A DNA stretch of 64,000 nt from the NCBI RefSeq assembly GCF_949769285.1, contig NZ_OX458331.1, forward strand, positions 744,001 through 808,000, written 5' to 3'. Numbering within the stretch: the first letter of the stretch is position 1; every line of letters starts with the position of its first letter. The translations under genes were made by a program, and so were the position numbers. The DNA comes from Anaerococcus sp. Marseille-Q7828 (GTDB lineage: Bacteria; Bacillota; Clostridia; Tissierellales; Peptoniphilaceae). The notes under the pieces are model-generated. The model saw nothing but the letters and a program-made list of their open reading frames with translations. It had not been told where the DNA came from and did not search any database. This document shows, piece by piece, positions 38,132 through 46,416 of this stretch.

Positions 38132-38527
38132 ATGATGACAGATCCAATTGCGGATATGCTAACAAGAATTAGAAATGCAGTCAAAGCTAATCATAAACAA
38201 GTTAGCTTACCATCTTCTAATGAAAAGAAAGCTATTGCACAAATTCTTCTTGATGAAGGCTTCATAAACGGATTTAACGTAGAAGAAGACAATAAACAAG
38301 GAATTCTTACAATAGATTTAAAATATACAGAAAACGGTGAAAAAGTAATCTCAGGACTTAGAAGAATCAGTAAACCAGGTCTTCGTGTTTATGTAAAAGC
38401 AAACGAAGTACCAAAGGTATTAAACGGTCTTGGAACAGCAATTATTTCAACATCAAAAGGACTTTTAACTGACAAAGCAGCTAGATACGAAAATGTAGGC
38501 GGCGAAGTTATTTGTTACGTATGGTAA
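38132..38527 (+). CDS. rpsH: 30S ribosomal protein S8
   Basis: A 131-residue S8, a central-domain assembly protein and in E. coli the repressor of the spc operon. It shows [14 protein letters not shown] at the N terminus and [17 protein letters not shown] with [10 protein letters not shown] at the end. Confidence 0.97.
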   Translation: MMTDPIADMLTRIRNAVKANHKQVSLPSSNEKKAIAQILLDEGFINGFNVEEDNKQGILTIDLKYTENGEKVISGLRRISKPGLRVYVKANEVPKVLNGLGTAIISTSKGLLTDKAARYENVGGEVICYVW

Positions 38528-38537
38528 GGAGAAATAT

Positions 38538-39077
38538 ATGTCAAGAATAGGTAAACAACCAATCGATATACCATCTGGAGTAACAGTTGATATTGATGGT
38601 CAAGAAATTAGAGTTGAAGGACCAAAAGGAAAACTAGCTCAAAAATTCCCAACAACAATCGAAGTTGTTGAAAGTGACAATCAAATACTTGTAAATATTC
38701 CAGAAGAATATACAAAACAACAAAACATAGACCACGGTTTATTTAGATCACTAATTGCTAACATGGTAACAGGTGTTACTGAAGGTTATAGCAAGACTTT
38801 ACAAATCGAAGGTACAGGATACAGGGCAGCAAAACAAGGCAACAACCTTGTAATGAACCTAGGTTTCTCTCACCAAGTAACAATGGCTGATCCAGAAGGA
38901 ATCGAAGTAGAAGTACCAAACGATAGAACAATTGTTGTAAAAGGTGTAGATAAACAATTAGTAGGCTCACATGCTGCAAACATCAGAAAATGGAGAAAAC
39001 CTGAACCATACAAGGGTAAGGGTATCAGATATGAAAACGAGCATGTAAGACGTAAAGTTGGTAAGACAGGTAAGTAG
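38538..39077 (+). CDS. rplF: 50S ribosomal protein L6
   Basis: A 179-residue L6 near the factor-binding site, with its two related domains. SRIGKQPI at the N terminus and the C-terminal RKPEPYKGKGIRYENEHVR signature are present. Confidence 0.97.
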   Translation: MSRIGKQPIDIPSGVTVDIDGQEIRVEGPKGKLAQKFPTTIEVVESDNQILVNIPEEYTKQQNIDHGLFRSLIANMVTGVTEGYSKTLQIEGTGYRAAKQGNNLVMNLGFSHQVTMADPEGIEVEVPNDRTIVVKGVDKQLVGSHAANIRKWRKPEPYKGKGIRYENEHVRRKVGKTGK

Positions 39078-39087
39078 GAGATAATAA

Positions 39088-39453
39088 ATGGCTAAAGATA
39101 ATAAAAGACAAAGACTTTTAACTCGTAAAAAAAGAGTTAGAGCAAAAATCAGCGGAACTCCTGAAAGACCAAGACTATCAGTATATAAATCAAATGCCAA
39201 CATCTATGCACAAATAATTGACGATGTAAACGGCGTTACACTAGTAAGTGCTAATACTTTACAAGAAGATGTAGCAGACGGATTAGAAAGCAAATCTAAC
39301 ATCGAAGCTGCAACAAAAGTAGGCGAAGCTATTGGTAAAAAAGCTATTGAAGCAGGAATTAGCGAAGTAGCCTTTGACAGAAATGGTAACCTATACCACG
39401 GTAAAGTTAAAGCTTTAGCTGAAGGCGCTCGTAGTGCTGGTCTTAAGTTTTAA
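39088..39453 (+). CDS. rplR: 50S ribosomal protein L18
   Basis: A 121-residue L18, which binds 5S rRNA with L5. The basic N-terminal arm, [11 protein letters not shown] and the terminal [20 protein letters not shown] are standard. Confidence 0.97.
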   Translation: MAKDNKRQRLLTRKKRVRAKISGTPERPRLSVYKSNANIYAQIIDDVNGVTLVSANTLQEDVADGLESKSNIEAATKVGEAIGKKAIEAGISEVAFDRNGNLYHGKVKALAEGARSAGLKF

Positions 39454-39464
39454 GGAGCTATTAG

Positions 39465-39974
39465 ATGAATTATTTATTAAGAAGTGAAGTAGAAAAACTA
39501 AACCTCGAAGATAGAGTAGTATCAATCAACAGAGTTGCTAAAACTGTAAAAGGTGGACGTAACATGAGATTTGCTGCATTAGTAGTTGTTGGAGACTCTA
39601 ACGGTGTAGTTGGAGTAGGAACAGGTAAGGCTACTGAAGTACCAGAAGCAATCAGAAAAGCAAGCGAAGATGCTAAAAAACACATGATAAGAGTTCCACT
39701 AGTAGGAACAACAACTCCTCACAGAATCGAAGGAGTAAAAGGCGCAGGACATGTATTACTAATGCCAGCTAAAGAAGGTACTGGAGTTATCGCAGGTGGT
39801 CCAGTACGTGCTATATGCGAACTTGCTGGTTACAAAGATATCCGTGCTAAAAACTTAGGATCAAACAACCCAAGAAACATCATCAATGCTTGTCTAGACG
39901 CATTTGCTAAGATGAAGACTGTTGAAGATGTAGCTAAACTTCGTGGTATTCCGGTAGAAGAATTCGATTATTAA
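39465..39974 (+). CDS. rpsE: 30S ribosomal protein S5
   Basis: A 169-residue S5 that shapes the mRNA entry tunnel and decoding accuracy. [12 protein letters not shown]-type motif ([14 protein letters not shown]) and [18 protein letters not shown]-like C-terminal block ([16 protein letters not shown]) identify it. Confidence 0.97.
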   Translation: MNYLLRSEVEKLNLEDRVVSINRVAKTVKGGRNMRFAALVVVGDSNGVVGVGTGKATEVPEAIRKASEDAKKHMIRVPLVGTTTPHRIEGVKGAGHVLLMPAKEGTGVIAGGPVRAICELAGYKDIRAKNLGSNNPRNIINACLDAFAKMKTVEDVAKLRGIPVEEFDY

Positions 39975-39984
39975 GGAGAAGACT

Positions 39985-40167
39985 ATGGCACAATTAGAAA
40001 TCAAACTTAAAAAATCTTTTATCGGCAGAAAAGATGATCAAATTGCAACAGCTAAAGCCTTAGGTCTTAGAAAGATCGGCCAAAGCGTTGTAAGAGAAGA
40101 TAATCCAGCAGTAAGAGGAATGATTAACAAAATTCCATTTATGCTTGAAGTAAAAGAATTAAACTAG
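39985..40167 (+). CDS. rpmD: 50S ribosomal protein L30
   Basis: A 60-residue L30. The [20 protein letters not shown] segment and LRKIGQSVV are typical. It sits between rpsE and rplO as usual. Confidence 0.96.
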   Translation: MAQLEIKLKKSFIGRKDDQIATAKALGLRKIGQSVVREDNPAVRGMINKIPFMLEVKELN

Positions 40168-40176
40168 GAGTGTAAG

Positions 40177-40668
40177 ATGAAATTACATGAATTACAACCT
40201 AACCAACCACTAAAAAAGAAAAAGAGAAAAGGTAGAGGTCCAGGTTCAGGTAATGGTACACGCGCAGGACGTGGACAAGATGGACAAAACTCAAGATCTG
40301 GTGGAGGAACAAGACCAGGTTTTGAAGGTGGACAAATGCCACTATACAGACGTCTTCCAAAAAGAGGATTTAGGAACATCAACAAAAAACAATATGAAGT
40401 CATCAATGTTGAAAGCCTAAACATCTTTGAAGATGGTACTGACGTAACACCAGAATTATTATTCGAAAACAAAATATTAAACAAAAACAAAGCTAAAGAC
40501 GGAGTTAAAATCCTTGGCGATGGTGAGCTAAATGTTAGACTAAACGTTAAGGCTCACAAGTTTACAGCAAGTGCAAAAGAAAAAATTGAGCAAGCAGGCG
40601 GATCATTCGAAGAAATAGAAGTTAAAAAATGGGTAAAACCATCTAAGAACGATAAAGTTAGTGAATAA
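40177..40668 (+). CDS. rplO: 50S ribosomal protein L15
   Basis: A 163-residue L15, a late-assembly protein. The glycine/arginine-rich N-terminal extension ([19 protein letters not shown]) and [18 protein letters not shown] are diagnostic. The C-terminal part is a little longer and more charged than in Bacillus. Confidence 0.97.
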   Translation: MKLHELQPNQPLKKKKRKGRGPGSGNGTRAGRGQDGQNSRSGGGTRPGFEGGQMPLYRRLPKRGFRNINKKQYEVINVESLNIFEDGTDVTPELLFENKILNKNKAKDGVKILGDGELNVRLNVKAHKFTASAKEKIEQAGGSFEEIEVKKWVKPSKNDKVSE

Positions 40669-40683
40669 TCTGCGAGGTGAGCA

Positions 40684-41958
40684 ATGCTAGAAACAATAAA
40701 AAAAGCATCTAAAGAGCCAGAAATTAAGAAAAAGTTTTGGTTTACAATCCTAATGCTTGTAATCTATAGACTTGGAAACAATATTCCAATACCATTTATA
40801 GATCCACAAGCCCTTCGTGATGCATATTCAAATGTAGAAGGAACATTAGTTGATTATCTTAACATGCTAACAGGTGGGGGCCTATCAACCCTATCAATCT
40901 TTGCCCTAGGTGTACAACCTTACATCACTTCATCTATCGTAATGCAGCTATTAACAGTTGTAATACCAAGACTAGAAGAATTGACACGTGAGGGAGAACA
41001 AGGCCGTAAGCAAATCCAAAAATATACCAGATATATGACAATTGTCTTGGCTATATTCCAAGCAATAGCAGTAACTAATGGTCTATATGGATCTGCCTTA
41101 TCAAATGCAACAGCATTTCAAAAGATTGTTATGAATGTTGTCCTAATCGGTGGCACAATGTTTGTAACATGGATGGGTGAAACAATTACCGAAAAAGGAC
41201 TTGGAAATGGTACAAGTTTAATAATCTTTATGGGTATTATAGCTTCATTTCCAAAAACTATCGCTCGTTGGAAAGACCAAGTTCACTATGGACTAGTAGG
41301 TTACTTACCAATAGTAATCATGGTTATTCTAGTAATCTTAATAGTAATGAGCGTAGTATTAATATCAGAAGGTGAAAGAAAGATTCCAGTCCAATACGCC
41401 AAAAGAGTTGTTGGACGTAAGATGTATGGTGGCCAATCTACTCACATCCCAGTAAAAGTAAACATGGGCGGAGTAATGCCAATAGTATTTGCATCAGCAG
41501 TACTAGCAATACCATCAACTGTTTCCTTATTCTTTGGAAATGGTGGTCAATCTGGAATAACAAATTTCTTCCAAAATACAACAGTTGGATTTATACTATA
41601 CTTAGTAATCCAATCTGCACTAATATTAATATTTGCTTACTTCTACAATCAAATTCAATTTAACACTGTAGAATATGCAAAACAACTTCAACAAAACGGT
41701 GGTTTCGTACCTGGAATTAGACCTGGTAAACCAACCAGTGACTACTTAGGAAAAGTTGCAACAAGAATCACATTCATTGGTTCGATTGCACTAGCCCTAC
41801 TAACAATAATTCCAGCAATAGCTTCAAAATTACTAGGACTATCAATATCATTTGGTGGATCATCAGTAATAATCGTAGTAGGTGTAATAATCGAAACAAT
41901 CAAACAACTTGAAGCAATGATGACTATGAAGCAATATAAAGGGTTTTTAAATAGGTAA
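40684..41958 (+). CDS. secY: Protein translocase subunit SecY
   Basis: A 424-residue channel subunit with ten predicted membrane helices. Seen are IPIPFIDPQALR near the plug region, GGGLSTLSIFALGVQPYI (SecY signature 1) and the cytoplasmic loop ISEGERKIPVQYAKR that contacts SecA and the ribosome. Usual position after rplO, 3 nt before adk. Confidence 0.97.
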   Translation: MLETIKKASKEPEIKKKFWFTILMLVIYRLGNNIPIPFIDPQALRDAYSNVEGTLVDYLNMLTGGGLSTLSIFALGVQPYITSSIVMQLLTVVIPRLEELTREGEQGRKQIQKYTRYMTIVLAIFQAIAVTNGLYGSALSNATAFQKIVMNVVLIGGTMFVTWMGETITEKGLGNGTSLIIFMGIIASFPKTIARWKDQVHYGLVGYLPIVIMVILVILIVMSVVLISEGERKIPVQYAKRVVGRKMYGGQSTHIPVKVNMGGVMPIVFASAVLAIPSTVSLFFGNGGQSGITNFFQNTTVGFILYLVIQSALILIFAYFYNQIQFNTVEYAKQLQQNGGFVPGIRPGKPTSDYLGKVATRITFIGSIALALLTIIPAIASKLLGLSISFGGSSVIIVVGVIIETIKQLEAMMTMKQYKGFLNR

Positions 41959-41961
41959 AAG

Positions 41962-42621
41962 ATGAATATAATTTTGTTAGGGCCTCCAGGAGCTGGTAAA
42001 GGTACACTTTCAAGCAAAATCATTGAAAACAAACAAGCAGTTCAAATATCAACTGGAGACATATTTAGATATAATATTTCAAATGAAACTGAACTTGGTT
42101 TAAAAGCAAAAGCTTACATGGATAAGGGAGAATTGGTCCCAGATGAACTAACAATAGATTTATTGTGGGACAAATTCGATAGCCTTGGTGAAGATCACAA
42201 GGACTCAATAATACTATTTGATGGATTTCCAAGAACCATAAGCCAAGCAAAAGCTTTGGATGATGGAATGGAAGAAAGAAATCAAAAGATAGATATGGTA
42301 ATCTACTTTGATGTAGACGATGAAATCTTAATCCAAAGACTAACAGGAAGAAGAACTTGCCCAAAATGTGGAGCAACCTACCATATCACAAACAATCCAC
42401 CAAAAATAGAAGATGTTTGCGACAAATGTGGAACTAAGTTAATCCAAAGAGCAGATGATACAATTGAAACTGTTAAAAATAGAATCGATGTATACAACAA
42501 ACAAACCTCTGTACTCATTGAATATTACACAAATAAAGGTATATTAAAGAGTATTGATGGCACCAAAAAACCAGATCTTGTATACAAAGAATTCGAAGAT
42601 AAGTTAGGGGAAATTAACTAA
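41962..42621 (+). CDS. adk: Adenylate kinase, zinc-lid type
   Basis: A 219-residue kinase converting ATP and AMP to two ADP. The P-loop GPPGAGKGT is at residues 7-15 and DGFPRT is the AMP-site signature. The lid holds CPKC and CDKC, a four-cysteine zinc site of Gram-positive enzymes. The methionine aminopeptidase gene often found next is missing. Confidence 0.97.
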   Translation: MNIILLGPPGAGKGTLSSKIIENKQAVQISTGDIFRYNISNETELGLKAKAYMDKGELVPDELTIDLLWDKFDSLGEDHKDSIILFDGFPRTISQAKALDDGMEERNQKIDMVIYFDVDDEILIQRLTGRRTCPKCGATYHITNNPPKIEDVCDKCGTKLIQRADDTIETVKNRIDVYNKQTSVLIEYYTNKGILKSIDGTKKPDLVYKEFEDKLGEIN

Positions 42622-42670
42622 CTTATGGTAAAAACAAAAGTTACATTAGAATCTTTAATTAGTTTCTAAG

Positions 42671-42717
42671 ATATGTCTTATTAAGTTAAGGCAAAAGTAA
42701 AATTTTTTAAGACATGT
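42671..42717 (+). promoter_or_regulatory. Long-range inverted repeat in adk-infA spacer
   Basis: ATATGTCTTA (42671-42680) can pair with TAAGACATGT (42708-42717) around a 27-nt loop. No T-run follows, so it is not a simple terminator. It could be a leader structure of infA or a relic of the missing map gene. Confidence 0.4.
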
Positions 42718-42742
42718 TGAAGAATTAAAGGAGGTTCTATAT

Positions 42743-42961
42743 ATGTCAAAAAAAGATGCTATAGAAGTTACAGGAGTTGTCACAGAAGCTCTACCAAATG
42801 CAATATTTAAAGTAGAACTAGACAATGGACACGAAATACAAGCCCACATATCAGGCAAACTCCGCATGAACAGCATAAGAATACTAGAAGGAGATAAAGT
42901 AACAGTAGAACTATCTCCATACGACTTAAGCCAAGGACGCATTACTTGGAGACGTAAATAG
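42743..42961 (+). CDS. infA: Translation initiation factor IF-1
   Basis: A 72-residue OB-fold factor that blocks the A site during initiation. [20 protein letters not shown] and [13 protein letters not shown] are canonical. AAAGGAGG lies 8 nt before the ATG. Confidence 0.97.
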   Translation: MSKKDAIEVTGVVTEALPNAIFKVELDNGHEIQAHISGKLRMNSIRILEGDKVTVELSPYDLSQGRITWRRK

Positions 42962-42965
42962 TCCC

Positions 42966-43109
42966 ATCATCTTGGGTGTAAAATCTGAAAGATTTTACAT
43001 CTCTGAGATAAGCGAAGATGCAAAGCATCGAGCGAATCCAGAGAACTAAGCGAGTAGAAGCGAAGCTTTTGCGAGAGGATATCATCTTGGGTGTAAAATC
43101 TGAAAGATT
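42966..43109. repeat. Intergenic repeat element with 29-bp direct repeats
   Basis: A 29-bp sequence beginning ATCATCTTGGGTGTAAAATC occurs perfectly at 42966-42994 and 43081-43109, a period of 115 bp. The first copy is the left part of a perfect 10-bp, 3-nt-loop hairpin TGTAAAATCT-GAA-AGATTTTACA (42977-42999). The second keeps an 8-bp version with an AA bulge. The intervening DNA has GATGC-AAA-GCATC (43017-43029) and several AAGCGA-type words. It does not code and lies between infA and rpmJ. It resembles a mobile or dispersed palindromic element more than leader RNA. Confidence 0.7.
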
Positions 43110-43166
43110 ACAAACTAAGATTATGACTATTCTATAAAGCATAAGTTTAACAGATAGGAGCATAAC

Positions 43167-43280
43167 ATGAAAGTTAGAGCATCAGTTAAAAAAATGTGTG
43201 ATAAATGCAAAATTATCAAAAGAAACGGCAAAGTTATGATAATTTGCGAAAATCCAAAACACAAACAAAGACAAGGTTAG
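43167..43280 (+). CDS. rpmJ: 50S ribosomal protein L36
   Basis: A 37-residue L36, beginning [19 protein letters not shown] and ending KHKQRQG. Zinc ligands Cys11, Cys14, Cys27 and His32 are present, so it is the C+ type. ATAGGAG precedes the ATG. It lies between infA and rpsM as in other Firmicutes. Confidence 0.96.
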   Translation: MKVRASVKKMCDKCKIIKRNGKVMIICENPKHKQRQG

Positions 43281-43289
43281 GAGGGTTTA

Positions 43290-43634
43290 ATGCCTAGATT
43301 AGCTGGTATAGACTTACCAAGAGAAAAAAGAGCAGAAATTGGCCTTACCTATATCTATGGTATAGGACGTGCAACTGCAAACGAAATACTAAAAAACACA
43401 GGAATCAACCCTGATACTAAAATGAAAGATCTTACTGAAGAAGAATTAGGTAAAATCCGTGAACAACTAAACCACTACACAATCGAAGGTGACCTACGTC
43501 GTGAGACATCAATGAACATAAGAGCATTACGTGAAGTTGGTTCATACAGAGGATTAAGACACAAAGCAGGTCTTCCAGTAAGAGGACAAAACACAAAAAA
43601 CAACGCTAGAACAAGAAAAAACAGAAAGGGTTAA
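43290..43634 (+). CDS. rpsM: 30S ribosomal protein S13
   Basis: A 114-residue S13 of the 30S head, contacting the P-site tRNA. It starts [14 protein letters not shown] and has the C-terminal [20 protein letters not shown]. The tail is short of the usual extra basic residues but complete. Confidence 0.97.
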   Translation: MPRLAGIDLPREKRAEIGLTYIYGIGRATANEILKNTGINPDTKMKDLTEEELGKIREQLNHYTIEGDLRRETSMNIRALREVGSYRGLRHKAGLPVRGQNTKNNARTRKNRKG

Positions 43635-43643
43635 GGAGAATAA

Positions 43644-44036
43644 ATGGCAACTAAAGCAAAAACATCTCGTAAAAGAAGAGTTAAAAAACACGTTGAACGT
43701 GGCCAAGCTCACATTAACTCAACATTTAACAACACAATGGTAACACTAACAGATATGCAAGGTAATGCATTATCTTGGGCTTCAGCTGGACAATTAGGAT
43801 TTAGAGGAAGCAGAAAATCTACACCATTTGCTGCACAAGAAGCTGCAGAAGTAGCTGCAAAAAAAGCAATTGATCAAGGATTAAAAACTGTTGAAGTGTA
43901 CGTTAAAGGACCAGGTTCTGGACGTGAATCAGCAATCAGAAGCTTACAAGCAGCTGGCCTTGAAGTTACAATGATCAAAGACGTAACTCCAATCCCACAC
44001 AATGGATGTAGACCACCAAAAAGAAGAAGAGTTTAA
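43644..44036 (+). CDS. rpsK: 30S ribosomal protein S11
   Basis: A 130-residue S11 of the platform. [19 protein letters not shown] and the end [18 protein letters not shown] are diagnostic. Confidence 0.98.
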   Translation: MATKAKTSRKRRVKKHVERGQAHINSTFNNTMVTLTDMQGNALSWASAGQLGFRGSRKSTPFAAQEAAEVAAKKAIDQGLKTVEVYVKGPGSGRESAIRSLQAAGLEVTMIKDVTPIPHNGCRPPKRRRV

Positions 44037-44048
44037 TAAGGAGAAATA

Positions 44049-44642
44049 ATGGCAGTATCAAAAGATCCAGTATATAAAAGAGCAAGAGCTTTAGGAATTT
44101 CTCCAGCATACTTAGGTTATACAGGCGAGTCAAAAAGACAATTACCACAAAGACGTGGCAAACTTTCTGATTACGGTATGCAACAAAGAGAAAAACAAAA
44201 AGCTAAATTTATCTATGGTGTATCTGAAAAACAATTTAGAGGATATTACGATAAAGCTACAAAAATCAAAGGACAAACAGGTGAACAACTAATAATCCTT
44301 TGCGAAAGAAGATTAGATAATATAGCATTTAGATCAGGACTTGCAAGAACAAGACGTGAAGCAAGACAAATCGTAACACACGGCCACTTACTAGTAAATG
44401 GCAAACAAGTAGACATCCCATCATACTTAGTAGAAGTAGGCGATGTAATAGAAGTTCGTGAAAAATCTAGAAGCAATACTTTATTTAAAACAATCAAAGA
44501 AGTAAATGCTACATTTGGTGTAGTTGATTGGATGACTTCTGACTTAGAAAACTTAAAAGTTACAATCAATAGATTCCCAGAAAGAGAAGATATTGATATT
44601 CCAGTTGAAGAACGTATGATCGTAGAGTTCTACTCTAAATAA
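44049..44642 (+). CDS. rpsD: 30S ribosomal protein S4
   Basis: A 197-residue S4, a 16S assembly initiator. The N-terminal part lacks the zinc cysteines (C-minus form). The S4 RNA-binding domain RRLDNIAFRSGLARTRREARQ and the end DIPVEERMIVEFYSK are typical. Confidence 0.97.
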   Translation: MAVSKDPVYKRARALGISPAYLGYTGESKRQLPQRRGKLSDYGMQQREKQKAKFIYGVSEKQFRGYYDKATKIKGQTGEQLIILCERRLDNIAFRSGLARTRREARQIVTHGHLLVNGKQVDIPSYLVEVGDVIEVREKSRSNTLFKTIKEVNATFGVVDWMTSDLENLKVTINRFPEREDIDIPVEERMIVEFYSK

Positions 44643-44675
44643 TAAATAAAAATAGTTGAGACTCAAGGAGATACC

Positions 44676-45635
44676 ATGATCGAAAAATTAGATACAAAAA
44701 TAGAAATTCTGGATATAAACGAAGAAGATAACTACGGAAAATTTGCTTTATATCCACTTGAACGAGGCTATGGTACAACCATTGGAAACAGTATGAGAAG
44801 GGTGTTATTATCATCCTTACCTGGTTCTAGCGTCTCTAAAATACTCATAGAAGGCGTACTTCATGAATTTTCAGTTATCGATGGAGTAGTAGAAGACGTT
44901 CCTGAAATAATATTAAATATCAAGGGTCTTGATGTAAAAAAACATTCTGATGAAGATGTAACATTATTTTTAGAAATCGAAGGACCAAAGATTGTAACAG
45001 CTAAAGATATCAGCAAAGATGCTTCAATTGAAATCGCAAACCCAGACCATTATATAGCAACAGTAAATGACAAAGCTAGACTATTCATTTCACTAGAAGT
45101 TACAAACGGTAAGGGATATAGAGTATCAGAATTTAACAAATCTGAATCAGATCCAATTGGAACAATTGCAATCGACTCTTCATTTACACCAGTAGAAAAA
45201 GTAAACTATTATGTAGAAAATACCAGAGTTGGAGAAATCACAGACTATGACAAACTTATAATCGAAGTTTGGACCAATGGAACAATCACTCCACAAGAAG
45301 CCCTTGCAGAAGGAGCAGGTATCCTAATAGATGACTTTAACTACTTTAAAGAATTACCAAACGCTTCTTTTGTAGAAGAAGACCAAAGTGAAGAAGTAGA
45401 AGAAGAAATCACTGAAGAAGAAGTGAGCGATAGCAACCTAAATAAAACTATAGAAGAATTAGACCTATCCTTACGTTCATTTAACTGCCTCAAAAGAGCA
45501 GGCTTTGATACAGTAGGTGACATAGTTGATAAATCTGAAGCAGAATTAAAAACTATCAAAAACTTTGGTAAAAAATCTTTAGAAGAAGTAAAAAATAAGG
45601 TTCATGACATGGGCCTTACACTAAAAGATGAATAG
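44676..45635 (+). CDS. rpoA: RNA polymerase alpha subunit
   Basis: A 319-residue alpha subunit. The N-terminal dimerisation and beta-binding domain shows ERGYGTTIGNSMRRVLLSS. A strongly acidic linker (about residues 230-250, Glu-rich) leads to the helix-hairpin-helix C-terminal domain (LDLSLRSFNCLKRAGFDTV, then IKNFGKKSLEEV) that contacts DNA and activators such as CRP/FNR proteins. Confidence 0.98.
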   Translation: MIEKLDTKIEILDINEEDNYGKFALYPLERGYGTTIGNSMRRVLLSSLPGSSVSKILIEGVLHEFSVIDGVVEDVPEIILNIKGLDVKKHSDEDVTLFLEIEGPKIVTAKDISKDASIEIANPDHYIATVNDKARLFISLEVTNGKGYRVSEFNKSESDPIGTIAIDSSFTPVEKVNYYVENTRVGEITDYDKLIIEVWTNGTITPQEALAEGAGILIDDFNYFKELPNASFVEEDQSEEVEEEITEEEVSDSNLNKTIEELDLSLRSFNCLKRAGFDTVGDIVDKSEAELKTIKNFGKKSLEEVKNKVHDMGLTLKDE

Positions 45636-45644
45636 GAGGTAAGA

Positions 45645-45986
45645 ATGGCAAATAAAAGAAAACTTGGCAGAAGAAGTGACCACAGAAACGCAATGCTAAG
45701 AAATCAAGTGACATCATTATTTGATAATGGTAGAATTGAAACAACAGTTACACGTGCAAAAGAAACACAAAAAGTAGCTGAAAAAATGATCACACTTGGC
45801 AAAACAAACACTCTTCACACCAGACGTCAAGCAGCAAGCTATATATATAAACCATCAACAGTACAAAAACTATTTGATGAAATCGCACCAGAATATGCCG
45901 AAAGAAATGGTGGATATACAAGAGTACTTAAACTAGGACCAAGAAGAGGTGACGGCTCTGAAATGGCTATTTTAGAGTTAGTTTAA
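45645..45986 (+). CDS. rplQ: 50S ribosomal protein L17
   Basis: A 113-residue L17 at the tunnel exit. [16 protein letters not shown] at the N terminus, [15 protein letters not shown] near the end. It is the last gene of the supercluster. The ecfA genes that follow rplQ in many Firmicutes are absent. Confidence 0.97.
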   Translation: MANKRKLGRRSDHRNAMLRNQVTSLFDNGRIETTVTRAKETQKVAEKMITLGKTNTLHTRRQAASYIYKPSTVQKLFDEIAPEYAERNGGYTRVLKLGPRRGDGSEMAILELV

Positions 45987-46356
45987 TAATCTATTGAAAA
46001 TAAAATATTAAATCTCTGTTACATATAAGACCGCAAACTCGGCCTTATATGCCAAGAAATTGTGCGTCAAAATATGTCAAATCTAAAATGCCAATTTTAA
46101 AGTAGAGAGCTAGCATCTTTGTAAATCAAAGGTGCTTTTTTATTTGCAAAATTTTATGCATTTAATTTTATATATGCAATATATTGCAAAAGTATCTAGT
46201 TAACTTTACTACAATATCAAACAACATTTAGATTATTAGCTATGTTTAAAGGAATAATTTATTTATGGTTAATTTCATCTAATATATAAATATACCTAAT
46301 TAAAAGCATATAAAAATTATAATGCTTCTAATCTTAAGCTTTAGCGTACTATTTAG
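45987..46356. other. Intergenic region after the ribosomal operon
   Basis: It holds a 12-bp stem with one mismatch at 46022-46051 (CATATAAGACCG with CGGCCTTATATG, no T-run) and the terminator at 46112. From 46143 to 46356 it is A/T-rich DNA without a reading frame or structure I can assign. Confidence 0.55.
46112..46142 (+). terminator. Terminator of the S10-spc-alpha operon
   Basis: AGCATCTTT pairs with AAAGGTGCT over a 7-nt loop and is followed by a T-run. Confidence 0.85.
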
Positions 46357-46385
46357 TTGCAATAATATGAAATTTGTTTTATAAT
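46357..46385 (+). promoter_or_regulatory. Promoter of the subtilisin-like protease gene
   Basis: TTGCAA (46357-46362), 17 nt, TATAAT (46380-46385), the same -35/-10 pair as at the cysteine desulfidase gene. AAAGGAG follows before the ATG. Confidence 0.7.
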
Positions 46386-46416
46386 CATAACATATTGTAG
46401 GAAAGGAGAATTTATA

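Noticed and set aside
42966-43109. Two identical 29-bp repeats with an 86-bp gap as a mini-CRISPR
   Set aside because: Only two copies, a spacer far too long and itself structured, no cas genes, and position inside a ribosomal operon.
46022-46051. 12-bp stem after rplQ as the operon terminator
   Set aside because: It has one mismatch and no T-run; the hairpin at 46112 with a T-run fits much better.
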